Shown here piece by piece: positions 49,540-60,229 of a stretch of 64,000 bases of DNA. The stretch spans positions 16,820,241 through 16,884,240 of the forward strand of contig OX459100.1 in the NCBI GenBank assembly GCA_949775045.1, given 5' to 3'. Numbering within the stretch: position 1 is the first letter of the stretch; every line of letters begins with the position of its first letter. A program made the translations under genes and the position numbers. The notes beneath the pieces are model-generated. The model searched no databases. It worked only from the letters and a program-made list of their open reading frames with translations, and was not told where the DNA came from. This DNA comes from Metridium senile. Its lineage: Eukaryota; Cnidaria; Anthozoa; Actiniaria; Metridiidae.

Positions 49540-50770
49540 ACATATGAATACAGGGGAATACAGGGGTATACAGGGGTATACAGGGTTATACAGGGGTATA
49601 CATATGAATACATACGAATACAGGGGAATACAGGGGTATACAGGGGTATACAGGGGAATACAGGGGTATACAGGGGTATACAGGGGAATACATATGAATA
49701 CATATGAATACAGGGGTATACAGGGGTATACAGGGGTATACAGGGGTATACAGGGGAATATAGAGGAATACAGGGGTATACAGGGGTATACATGGGGAAT
49801 ACAGGGGTATACAGGGGTATACAGGGGTATACAGGGGTATACAGGGGTATACAGGGGTATACAGGGGTATACAGGGGAATACATATGAATACATATGAAT
49901 ACAGGGGAATACAGGGGTATACAGGGGAATACAGGGGTATACAGGGGTATCCAGGGGAATACAGGGGTAAACAGGGGAATACATATGAATACATATGAAT
50001 ACAGGGGAATACAGGGGTATACAGGGGTATACAGGGGAATACAGGGGTATACAGGGGAATACAGGGGTATACAGGGGTATACAGGGGTATACAGGGGTAT
50101 ACAGGGGTATACAGGGGTATACAGGGGAATACAGGGGAATACATATGAATACATATGAATACATATGAATACAGGGGAATACAGGGGTATACAGGGGTAT
50201 ACAGGGGAATACAGGGGTATACAGGGGAATACATATGAATACATATGAATACAGGGGAATACAGGGGAATACAGGGGTATACAGGGGTATACAGGGGTAT
50301 ACAGGGGTATACAGGGGTATACAGGGGTATACAGGGGAATACATATGAATACATATGAATACAGGGGTATACAGGGGTATACAGGGGTATACAGGGGTAT
50401 ACAGGGGAATACATATGAATACATATGAATACAGGGGAATACAGGGGTATACAGGGGTATACAGGGGTATACAGGGGAATACATATGAATACAGGGGTAT
50501 ACAGGGGAATACAGGGGAATACAGGGGTATACAGGGGAATACATATGAATACAGGGGAATACAGGGGTATACAGGGGTATACAGGGGTATACAGGGGTAT
50601 ACAGGGGTATACAGGGGTATACAGGGGTATACAGGGGTATACAGGGGAATACAGGGGTATACAGGGGAATACAGGGGAATACAGGGGAATACATATGAAT
50701 ACATATGAATACAGGGGAATACAGGGGAATACAGGGGAATACAGGGGAATACAGGGGAATACATATGGTT
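49540..50770. repeat. 10-bp satellite, right arm (inverted)
   Basis: About 122 decamers, exact reverse complement forms (ATACAGGGGT, ATACAGGGGA, ATACATATGA). The arm is shorter than the left (about 1.2 versus 2.1 kb). Confidence 0.95.
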
Positions 50771-50840
50771 ATTATGATACCCACTTAGAGTATTTCGATC
50801 GATTACATTTACGACAAATGAAGTACTTACCGAAAACAAA

Positions 50841-53800
50841 ATGGTGGTCAACATTGTGCTAACAAGAAGGATCAAAAATGCTATTTTAGATGTGCAAAAT
50901 ATTGACAAAACTCCTAAAGATTTGATAGATAGACTATCAGAATACAACTCGAAAGATGAGGACAAAAATTTTGATAAAACCGCAAGTATAGAGTTCTCTC
51001 TTGTACGGGAAGTTTGGCAAGTTTTGAAGAAAAACAGTTTATCATTAGGTAAGATAGCTTTAAAATTATCCTATTTTTATCTTGACAAAGAAAACATTAA
51101 TAAGTGGTACAATCCAATTTATTCATTAGTCTATGGAACCTCTTAATAATAAACTTTGACTTAATAATACAAAAGCACCATGAGTCAAAGCTGTGATGCT
51201 TGCAATCTGGCCTTGTTTTTTTTGGGGCACCACTGCCAAGTAGTCTTAGTTGGTTAATAATTTAAGAGAAGGTGCTACTGTACCTTTGTAATTACATCTG
51301 CAAATGGTTAGCCCTTCTCAGATACATTAAATACAAAACATTCCATTTATCTCCATTCACAATAACCATAATGCCTTCTGTTTTTGGGGTTAGCTATTGT
51401 CATGCAAACAAAAATTATAAATGGAAACTAGGGAGTAAACTAGTATACTCATATTACTGGAACTAACAATAACCCTAAATCTAAAGAAATGCAACTTATT
51501 TATTCCTTAGGAACACAGCAACCTTTTGGCATGAATGAACAATTTGCTTTCAATTAATTTTTCCATTGGTCTTTAACTCCTCCTACATTTTCTATCGCCT
51601 TTTGATTGGTTTATCACTTTTCCCATTTCTTATTTATACAAAGTATCTCTCTTAGTCTAACTCTTTTACTCCGACGAAGGGCTAAAGCTCAAAACGTCAG
51701 TAAAGTTAAGTCAACATTTTTAACGGTGTTACAAATTTCATTATTAATATTACCTATCATTTATTGTCAAACAAAAAACAATATCTAACCCCCAAAAACA
51801 GAAGGCTTTATGGTTGTGTGAAAGTAGAGAATATGCAAATTATAATTATATCTATTACAAAAAAGATATAATTATAATAACTAATTGTGTGTTTCAGGCG
51901 ATTCAAGTCAAATTTATTTACATGAGCTTTTGGAAGGAAGTGATCTTTATGTTCCTCCACCAAAGCCACCAGAAAGGGTAAATAATTATTAAACTCATGA
52001 ATATCTTGAATCTATTTAGTTTTCAGGCTCAAGGGTTAATATGTGTAATTTTTACTTTTTTATTAATAATAATAATAATTTATTTGTTCAAATGCAAATT
52101 TTCAAATACGCTTATTACTAAAAAAATCATAACTGCTAAGATCAGTGCACAGTCTTTAGGTGTTGAAATCAACAAGACAGCTAGTATTTTAATTTATGCA
52201 TTACAATAAAGGGGTGATTTTCAAAATCAACCTCCAATCAACACCTACCACTTTGACGAAGAGAGTCCCCTGGGGGTTCTTGCAAATAGTCTGAACAACA
52301 TTAATACGAACAAAGTTAAATAAATAATGAAGTTGTGTTTATTAGTTGTCAATGAATACTTTTGTTTATCAGAGTCCAGAGCTTGTAGCACGTCTGAAAA
52401 AGCTGCAAGCACAACATGAAAGGAGACAGTATAATGCTATGGTTTCTAATCTAGGGCCAAAGGTAGGTTAAAGTCATTCATTATGAATAAATAGTTCACT
52501 CAATACACCCTATTCATAAAGGGGTGGCAATAATGATATCTTAGCTAATCAGTTTTAGAAGACACCATTGCTTTTATTAGAAAGAGCACATCGAAATTAC
52601 TAATATTCCAAAAGTTCAATTATAAATTAACATAAAATGATAAAAAGCTACAGCTGGTTTTTGTTAGTTCATTGTTCCAGTAGTCCTTTCTTGTTGAAGT
52701 CCATTAGCTTTCATGGCTCTAGGGGTTGTTTCCTCTTCGGTGGCTCTGGTGGCAGTGGGCTTGGTGGTGTTGCGTGGGGTGTTGGGACTTGAGGTTCCTC
52801 ACCCAGACCGTCTGGCTTTCTGGTATCCTGGGTTGGTAACACTTTGTTGCTTGGTGAGACTCGAGGTGGTTATGCCAGAGGGTTGGAAGTTTGCCTCAGT
52901 CAATGTCTCGTGATTAAGTCATCATGAATAGTGTGTGGAGGTGGTGGCGTGTGAACAGGGACATTCTTTGTCTGGAATTAAATTCAATTAATAAGTTACA
53001 CAGCCCTCTATAAGTTAAGCTAGCACCATGACAGTGTTTACTTTATATACACCTATTTCCAAAATCGTTGTCGCAATAAAAGCTGCAGTCCACACTCTGA
53101 AGCCTGCAAAGGATATTGGTAATATGAACTGAATGTGTGATTTATTACGCGCTTTTTAAATAAATATTTGACTCATCATCTATCACTGCAAAACTTGTTA
53201 TGTTCATATACTACAAACACGTACAATCAAAATATATTTAGAATAAACCGATTACAAGAGTAGAAATACCAACATCTTTTGCAGGCTTCAGTGTGTGTAC
53301 TGTAGCTTCGGCTGCGACAACCATTTTTGAAATAGGTGTATCGTCTGAGGCTACAGTACATTTTATTTAAGAGTGTAGAATGGTCTGATCACAGCACATC
53401 AACATATTTATTTTTTTGAAAATGTTTTTTTTTTCCATATCAACAGTATGATGCATCTAAAGAGTTGGCAACAGAAGGTAACACGTTTATGAGATCTGTA
53501 AAAAATTTAAAACAAAATGTTTTTCAGTATCTTTCCTTTTCATTCATCTAATTATCTACTCATTGATTCCCACATTAATTCACCAATTGATTTCATTTCT
53601 TCATGATTTTATTAATTTTCCATTTAATATTATATTATAACCATCCATCCTTTCACCTATTGTTTGACTGATTGGTTCATTAAATAGAAACTAGCAAGTA
53701 AACTTGTATAGGCTGCCTCAGTGTTTGATATTTAAAACGATAGGTAATATAATGAAATTTGTAACACCATAAAAAAATGTTGACTTAACTTTACTGACGT

Positions 53801-54815
53801 TTCGAGCTTTAGCCCTTCATCGGACTAAAAGAGTCCTCTTTTTTTACACACTTCTTTTACGGTGTTTCAAATTTAATTATATTACCTATGATTGGTTCAT
53901 TCATTAATGTCATCAATCAATTCATTCATTTATTCATTCATTTATTTATCCATCACTCTGTCCATCAATCCATGCATCCATACACTCATTTATTTATCAA
54001 TGTTAGAAGCTTTTATCTGTTTATGCAATTATACATACATGTATATTTTCATTTGATAATTGATCAGTATTAAAATTAGTAATTCTGCTGTCCATATTTG
54101 TCATCCATCCATTTATAATAGTTTACATTTATCTATTTTACAGTAAGAACAACATCCAAGCAGTTATCATCTATATTCAGCTTCATAGTCAGTATTGTAG
54201 CAGCATTTCTCTTTGGTTTGATGGCTTCACAGTATTCTTTTCCAAATCTAGCAATGGTAAATAGAAAACATTTAACACCATCATTTAACTGATTTTTTTG
54301 TCGTTTTTGGAGTTTTTATACAGTCAATGTCATTAATGTTGTCCACCAAAAAGACATAGACACTTTGTAAAAGAAATGTCACATGACACAACATAAACTT
54401 GCTCAAAATAACTCAATGCTAGCATTAAGCTTGGTACATAGATTTCATAATTCTTATTCCATATTCTATGTTACTCATTATACAGTTAAAAACCGAAACA
54501 AAGAAACAATCTTATTCCCATTGTCACTAAATCTAACTATGCATGTATGACGATATCAAGATATATCGTTGAGTGTATGAGATACATCGTTGAGCATGCG
54601 CAGTAAGATATAACGACAATAATTAGTTAATTGCTTCAAAGAGCTTATAAAATGTAGCCTGCGTTTACATCCGGAATTTTCTTCGTAAAATTTCAGATGT
54701 AACGCAGGCTAATAAAATATTTTTATTTTCTTCCTAGAGAGTCATCACTGGTATCGTATTAGCCTGTTTAGTGGCGATAGCTGATATCTACTTCATGGCA
54801 AGGACAGAAATATAG
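50841..54815 (+). CDS. TMEM199: TMEM199 (VMA12-like V-ATPase assembly factor)
   Basis: Six coding exons: 50841-51048, 51898-51977, 52373-52462, 53447-53477, 54144-54256, 54738-54815, phases all consistent, 199 aa (human 208). Family marks are YLHELLEGSDLYVPPP (human LYLHELLEGSEIYLP), SPELVARLKKLQAQ, YDASKELATEVRTTSKQLSS, and two C-terminal membrane helices (about 145-166 and 175-193) with FSFIVSIVAAFLFG and RVITGIVLACLVAIADIYFM. TMEM199 is an ER/Golgi membrane protein, orthologous to yeast Vma12, needed for V-ATPase assembly. The present start is ancestral Met7 (AAAATGG context); the first six codons and the promoter are 4.2 kb upstream, beyond the Foldback-like element. Introns carry MITEs and ribozyme-like repeats. 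Confidence 0.9.
51350..51830. mobile_element. Inverted-repeat element enclosing Penelope/ribozyme-like repeat, copy 4
   Basis: Inverted ends of about 42 bp: CCATAATGCCTTCTGTTTTT at 51366 and AAAAACAGAAGGCTTTATGG at 51791. Inside are GGAAACTAGGGAGTAAACTAG (51421) and the CCGACGAAGGGCTAAAGCTC / AAAACGTCAG motif (51671). Confidence 0.75.
53046..53342. mobile_element. MITE (family A) in TMEM199 intron 3
   Basis: Left TATACACCTATTTCCAAAAT, right ATTTTTGAAATAGGTGTAT; shares CACACTCTGAAGCCTGCAAA with the 2174 copy. Confidence 0.85.
53685..53890. mobile_element. Penelope/ribozyme-like dispersed repeat, copy 5 (best preserved)
   Basis: GAAACTAGCAAGTAAACTTG, TATAGGCTGC, TTTGTAACACC, TGTTGACTTAACTTTACTGA, CGTTTCGAGCTTTAGCCC, TTCATCGG in order. 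The minus strand gives a hammerhead-like core (CCGATGA, short stem, GAAA, CGTC). Confidence 0.65.
54655..54712. mobile_element. Short palindrome (family F) in TMEM199 intron 5
   Basis: TAGCCTGCGTTTACATCCGG with inverted partner CAGATGTAACGCAGGCTA just upstream of the last exon. Confidence 0.75.
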
Positions 54816-54854
54816 CAGAGAATATTCACTGGTATTCTATTCAATAATAATGTA

Positions 54855-54860
54855 AATAAA
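54855..54860 (+). terminator. TMEM199: Candidate TMEM199 polyadenylation signal
   Basis: AATAAA 40 bp after the stop codon. Confidence 0.5.
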
Positions 54861-55553
54861 GAATTATGTACAAATGAATACTAAATGAACATTCTTTGTG
54901 TTTGAACATAGGCCTGTTCAAACTTCCAGCTTTCATCCCGTTTGGTGCACAATAGGCAGAAGCACGTTACGTCTTTAAAATTCAAATTTAAATTGACTGT
55001 ACATGTATATAAGATGATAGGTCATTCTAAAACGGAAAGGAATTATAAGTACAAAACTAAACAATAATGAAGAAATTGTCATAAATAAAATAATAATAAA
55101 TAAATAAACACATATTATTCTAGCTATTATTGGATCTTTGACCTATGACATCTTTTTTTGAAATAGGTATTTATGTGGCATGGTATGTGAATTTACATAT
55201 TACCCTTGCTCCACACAATAAACGAATAAATAGATAAATCTAAATTGTAAATGAAATAAAACATATAAAGATATTTGATTCAAAATAAATGGTTACATTG
55301 TTCTGGTTTTACACGATGGAACTTGTATAATGCTGCAAAGCCTGTAAAATGTCTTTTAAATACGTTTGTTTAAATCAGGTACAGATCCAGGTAAGGTGAT
55401 CTGGGTGACTTCTCCATCCCCACCTCAACTGCTCCACCACCACCACCACCCCACCCCACCCCCAACCTTTTTGAACAGCCAAGTATTGATATTTTATTGA
55501 TTCAATACTTAGTTGATCTTCACTTGCACATAAGACACTTATACCCCCTTTAG

Positions 55554-55684
55554 GGGCTGTTTATATGAAGGCGAGTTGCCCCTGCTAGCTGGGATAACTC
55601 TTTTGTTTTGTATTCCCCGGGGGACTGAAAACAATAGAGTTATCCCGGCTAGCAGGGACAACTCGTTTTCATATAAACAGCCCT
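55554..55684. mobile_element. Palindromic MITE (family L)
   Basis: GGGCTGTTTATATGAAGGCG and CGTTTTCATATAAACAGCCC with inner CTGGGATAACTC/GAGTTATCCCGG arms. Confidence 0.85.
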
Positions 55685-55850
55685 CTAGAGCAGATTTCGT
55701 ACGACTATGACAAGCTCACGGCAAGAACGCGATCAAGGCACGGCAAGGCATTCTAAAACATCACGATCGCGACAAGGCACACCTACGTTTCACAGTCATA
55801 CGAAATCTGATCGGTCTCCCCTTGGGCACCTTGCCTCAAAATAGCAAGCT

Positions 55851-55928
55851 CAATCCCAGGACCTTATCTCATCACTTTTGATTCCCCGCCCCACCCGAAA
55901 GCGAAGGGATAAGGTCCTGGGATCGAGG
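55851..55928. mobile_element. Palindromic MITE (family G, diverged)
   Basis: Arms CAATCCCAGGACCTTATC / GATAAGGTCCTGGGATCGAG around a Pro-coding loop like that at 33624. Confidence 0.75.
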
Positions 55929-57109
55929 TATAGCAATAGTTCATCAGTAGAGTAGTGTAATTTCTTCTGTGTTTGTGAATTTATAGATAATCAGGAAGAA
56001 CAGATGTTAAAGGAATAATAGAACTGAAAGAGACTAGCTAGACCAAACAAGTCACAGTGTCATGGACGTTAGCAAGTAGGTAAGTTTGATAGTCATTCGA
56101 TGTTAACTTGTCAAGTACACCTGGGAGGGGGGGGGGGGGGGGGGGCAATTATGATTTTGACATTTCTTCATCTTTGAGGATGCCGACAATGGAAAAGCGC
56201 ATTGATTTGTATATACAAACTCGTGTTTTTTTTTATATGGGGTTACAAATCGTCCGCGCCACGCCCTTTTAAAAAGACTTCCAGTTTCTTTTGGGGTACC
56301 CCTGTGTAACAAGGGTAAAGAAGACTGTACTGCGTCAGGTTTTCAAAGATAACAATTTCATAGACTAGGAATAGTACACCATAGCTATAGAGTGTTTCGT
56401 CGTTATTCTTTAAAATGGAAGATTTGCGGTTTTTGTCGATATATTTTTGCGGTACCGCGGTTCTTTTCGATTATAATTTGTGCAGTTTTGATTGTTTTTG
56501 TCGATTGAATTGTGTGGTATTGCGGTTGTGTTTTTGTGCGGTATTGCGTGGTATTTAAGCTTCTTTCCGGTTAAATTATGTATATTCCTTTGCTGCAATT
56601 ACTAATTGCATGAGGGTAATAAGACAAATCAAAAATGTGTTTCAACTATTGATTTAATAGGGATTATTAAAAACCGTTATAAAATTTGTATTTACAAATA
56701 ATATAAATAAGATGTATAATAGCAATAACGTTCATACAAATGCAATATACATTAGTGTTCAATGTCATACTGAATTTTGAAACCTTTTAAAGCATTTTGA
56801 TTTTGGAATCCTTTTAAAACCAGGAATCCCGTCCAGAAACTTTAGTACTGCCTGGTAATGAATGGTATGTCCTTCAGCTCATTATAGAGCTTTATAATAA
56901 ACGCGTTTCCAACTGCACTCAATAATCAGTTCGTTTAGCTTCATGATCTTGAACTGAACTTGTCCACAGAATCATGATAATTGATGTTATCATATTAGCT
57001 CAGTTGGACTCTCATTCAGTTTGGGAGCCTTCTCAGATCTTGGGAAACTTTAGTCTCCCTCGCAGCCGTTCTTAGTGTCGGGCTTCCTGTCCTACCCGGG
57101 CCATTACTA

Positions 57110-57470
57110 CAAAGCTCTCAACTTAGCTTCCATTGCACTTAAGTTCAGGACGTCTTTTTACATTCCACAAGTCACGATACCTTTCCATGTTTTACATAAA
57201 TGGCCCAGTCCATCGTTCGTACTCTAGAATCCCGTTCTTTATGACGTGAAGACGGATGCGACCATTACATCCTCACCACTTCAAAGCTCTCTACTTAGCT
57301 TCCTTTGCACTTAAGTTCACGGGACGTCTTTTTACATTCCACAAGTCACGATGCCTTTCCATGTTGTACATGAACGGCCCAGTCCCTCCTTCGTACTCTA
57401 GAATCCCGTTCTCTATGACGTGAAGGGGAATGGGACCATTACATCCTCACCACTTCAAAGCTCTTTTCTT
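57110..57470 (-). repeat. Two partial copies of the deiodinase terminal exon
   Basis: Copies of the exon end (including ACTCTAGAATCCCGTTCT and TTTCCATGTTGTACATGAA on the plus strand) are centred near 57220 and 57400, spaced about 178 and 170 bp from each other and from the real exon near 57570. Copy 2 still reads LHVIENGILEYEGGTGPFMY; copy 1 has a stop after GPFM. Both lack the first two thirds of the exon. Confidence 0.88.
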
Positions 57471-57490
57471 TGCATCGTTTACACTTTAGT

Positions 57491-60086
57491 TCAAGTAGTG
57501 TTTTTATATTGTACAAGCCAGTTACGAAGGTTTTCCATGTTGTACATGAACGGCCCCGTCCCTCCTTCGTACTCTAGAATCCCGTTCTTTATGGCATGAA
57601 GGCGAATTGGAGTAGCTCCGTACGACATGCAGGCAGCATCTAGCATACTGTCAACTAACACTGGACAACTTGGATTGAAGGTTCTTTGGAGCAGCCTGGC
57701 GGCTTCACAGCGGTCTTTGATGGAGTGATGGGTCTTGATCTTTATATCACTCTGAAGAAAGACATAATTTGGATTAATGTTTTGAATAGGAATTCACACG
57801 ATGTTGAGTACCATTTAGTAGTAATATATTAATATAGTTACGAGTGCTATTTTAAAAGTTTTCTAAATTGGACGAGTCCTTTAGGCGAGTATCTGCAGAG
57901 TACAATTTATGATTTCTCTCGTCCAATCAGAATTAAGTAGATTATATGTATAGGAAATCGCCCAATCTACATCTTGTGTACAATTTGTAACTTATAGGTA
58001 CGAGTGATATTCTGAAAGTTTTCTAAATTGGACGAGCCCTTAAGGCGAGTATCTGTAGAGTACAATTACGATTTAATTGTACTCCGGAATCCTCTCGTCC
58101 AATCAGAATCGATTAGTATAATTTTGTACAGTACATTATAAGTCAGTAATCTCTTATTGTACTTGAACATTGAGGCGATGAGTAATGTTCTTGTACATTA
58201 TATTCTATTCTTAGTTCACGGAGCCGTTATCAAGGACTAGAATAAGATCACGGCAACTCGATAGTGCTAGCTTTATGTTCATAACGAGTTCTTTCAAAGA
58301 GCATTCAAATGAAAGATTGCTTGGAGAAAGTAATGCATGGAAGAAAAGGCCAAAAGTATTTTTCTGTGTTGCATTTCAGTTTGCGAGAACAGCTGTAAAA
58401 TAGACGACCTCCTCCTCGTGGTCTTTAACTAATACTATAACCTACACAGCAACATTCGCGGTATTAAAAGCATAAGTTGACGAAATACAAAAATTGGTTA
58501 GTGGTATAAATATCCCGAACACTGCAGCGTTTCTTTTTCTAGTATTTGTATTTATCATTTGTACGCCCGTGTTTATTTCCCGTTGCTGCACAAATCGTCA
58601 GATTTACAAACGATAAAGCAAGTAGAAAATAACCTCTGGTACTTAGGATAGGATATAAAATGTCCTCTTTATAAAATGGTATGTGTAATGCTTTGCATGT
58701 TTTATGTCTTGCAAGCAGCATGTTTTTACTTAGGGTATAGGATATAAAATGTCCTCTTTATAAAATGGTATGTGTAATGCTTTGTATGTTTTATGTCTTG
58801 CAAGCGGCATGTTTTTACATGCCTTGTTAATGACATTTATGACATAACTAATTATTCGAATATAACCTCGCGTTAAACACACTTATATTCCACACACAAC
58901 CAAGCCATGCCCCAGTCCAATTTTGACCTTCCGATCTACATGTTATGGAAATTGGCTTGCATCCTGTTTATCGGAAATCCACAAACGTTTCACAGACAAT
59001 AACCGGTAATACTGCGTAGGTTTTTAGATTAAAATGGACGCCCACCTAAAATCCCATAATGGGCCAGGTAGTGATCATTGTACTTAAACCCAACGCTTCC
59101 TCGACAAAGATTTTTCTAACCTTAGATCTTTTTCAAATGACTTTTTTAATAACATCCTCGATGATCTTTATATTTCCGCACTTTTCCTGGCTAAATGTTT
59201 TTCTAAGTATGTACAGGAAATGTGTATTGTCCTTCCCTATTGTACGTTTTTCTTGTACCTGATTGTTTGATCTGTTGTTATTCATTGTTTGCACCAATAA
59301 AGGAACATGAATAGGCTCATAATGTTTACAGAAAGAGGTATATTTTCGTGGTTCATGCACGAAACTGTTTTACTGGTCAAAAAAGAAAATACCAGTTCAC
59401 AAACCGTTGATTTGACAAGGCTTTGTTACATCAAACTCCTGTGTGAGTTTTATTCAGCCAAAAATGACCTGAACATTCTAATTACATCCATATTGGCAAA
59501 CTTAAAAGCGATATGTTTAAAATGGTATGATATAGATATAAGTTTATATGAATGAAAAGTTTCTTACCTTGAACGCCCAGCCATCAGATGGATGCGCCTC
59601 CTCAATGTAAACAATAACAAAGTCTGCAATATCTTCAAACTCTTTTTCAATTGAGAAGAAATCGTTCAATCTAGCTGTAAACACAGGGCAGGTCAGACTC
59701 CCAAAGTTCATTACTAAAAGACGACCTTTTGTAGCATGGTCAAGAAGATGTGCCATCTTTCCGTCGTCGTCGTCGTTGTTGTTGTTGTTGTTGTTGTTGT
59801 TTTCGTCAATATAAACAACAGGAGCGTCAGGAGCTTTTTCCTTCAAAGTTATCGTCTTGTTCAAGTCAATCTGAATGGTTCGCCATACTGTTTCAAGCAT
59901 CTCCCAGCTGAAGAGAGAATCCCAGTACAAGTCCAACGGGAGGCATAATCCAGACATTTTATCAAAGCCTTTCACTATAACTTTATTAATGAATGGTATT
60001 CCTTTAACAACCCATCCGATCTGAAAAGCCATTAAAACCAGAACGTAGATGACGAAACTTCGCAATGGATTCAAATCAACGGCCAT
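57491..60086 (-). CDS. Iodothyronine deiodinase-like protein, Cys type
   Basis: Two coding exons, 59568-60086 and 57491-57751, joined in phase 0 (GWAFK/SDIKIK), 259 aa. The start chosen is MAVDLNPLRSF; an upstream in-frame Met (60149) is less likely. An N-terminal membrane segment (about 10-27), then the thioredoxin-fold core with LLVMNFGSLTCPVFTARL, the deiodinase signature EEAHPSDGW (162-170) and the C-terminal VDSMLDAACMSYGATPIRL..GGTGPF block match the family. In vertebrate enzymes the site is SC-T-Sec; here it is SLT-Cys133, encoded by TGC, so no selenocysteine is needed. A run of nine Asn and four Asp (96-108, triplet repeat) lies just before the core. It presumably reduces iodinated or other small substrates at a membrane; activity is uncertain. 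Confidence 0.9.
57840..58145. repeat. Duplicated repeat in deiodinase intron
   Basis: TTTTCTAAATTGGACGAG, GGCGAGTATCTG and CTCGTCCAATCAGAAT occur at 57860-57955 and again at 58017-58110. A related fragment lies near 43525 (CTTGTCCAATCGGAATCGAG). Confidence 0.75.
58641..58819. repeat. Tandem duplication, about 88-bp unit, 2 copies
   Basis: ATATAAAATGTCCTCTTTAT to GCATGTTTTTACTT repeated once with two or three differences. Confidence 0.9.
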
Positions 60087-60229
60087 GTTTTTTAGCTCGG
60101 TTTTTCCCCGGAAAATATAACGATGTCTACACTGGTAACGTTGTGGCAACTAATGCTGCTTTGACAACTGTTCCCCTTATATACCTTAAGTGTTGTTAAC
60201 TACCAAAAGTCACCGAACTGTACCTAATC

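Larger units (their letters stand above)
46646..50831. mobile_element. Foldback-like non-autonomous transposon, 4,186 bp
   Basis: Flanked by a perfect 8-bp duplication GAAAACAA (46638-46645 and 50832-50839). The ends GGTTGGTACTTC and (complement) GGTAAGTACTTC open inverted repeats: about 65 bp of unique terminal sequence including TCGATCGAAATACTC and GGGTATCATAATAACCATAT, then long arrays of a 10-bp unit (left arm to 48850, right arm from 49540). A non-repeated centre of about 690 bp has no transposase. Tandem-repeat-built inverted arms are the definition of Drosophila Foldback (FB) and Galileo elements. The superfamily is unproven. Confidence 0.85.
54861..57100. other. Gap between TMEM199 and the deiodinase gene
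   Basis: Apart from the family L and G MITEs and a poly-G run at 56127-56145, I see only AT-rich unique sequence and T/G-rich stretches around 56400-56560. No exon. Confidence 0.5.

Noticed and set aside
52690..52960. 66-codon plus-strand frame and Pro-rich minus-strand reading in TMEM199 intron 3
   Set aside because: G/T-rich, broken by stops in the minus reading, no recognised domain or splice context.
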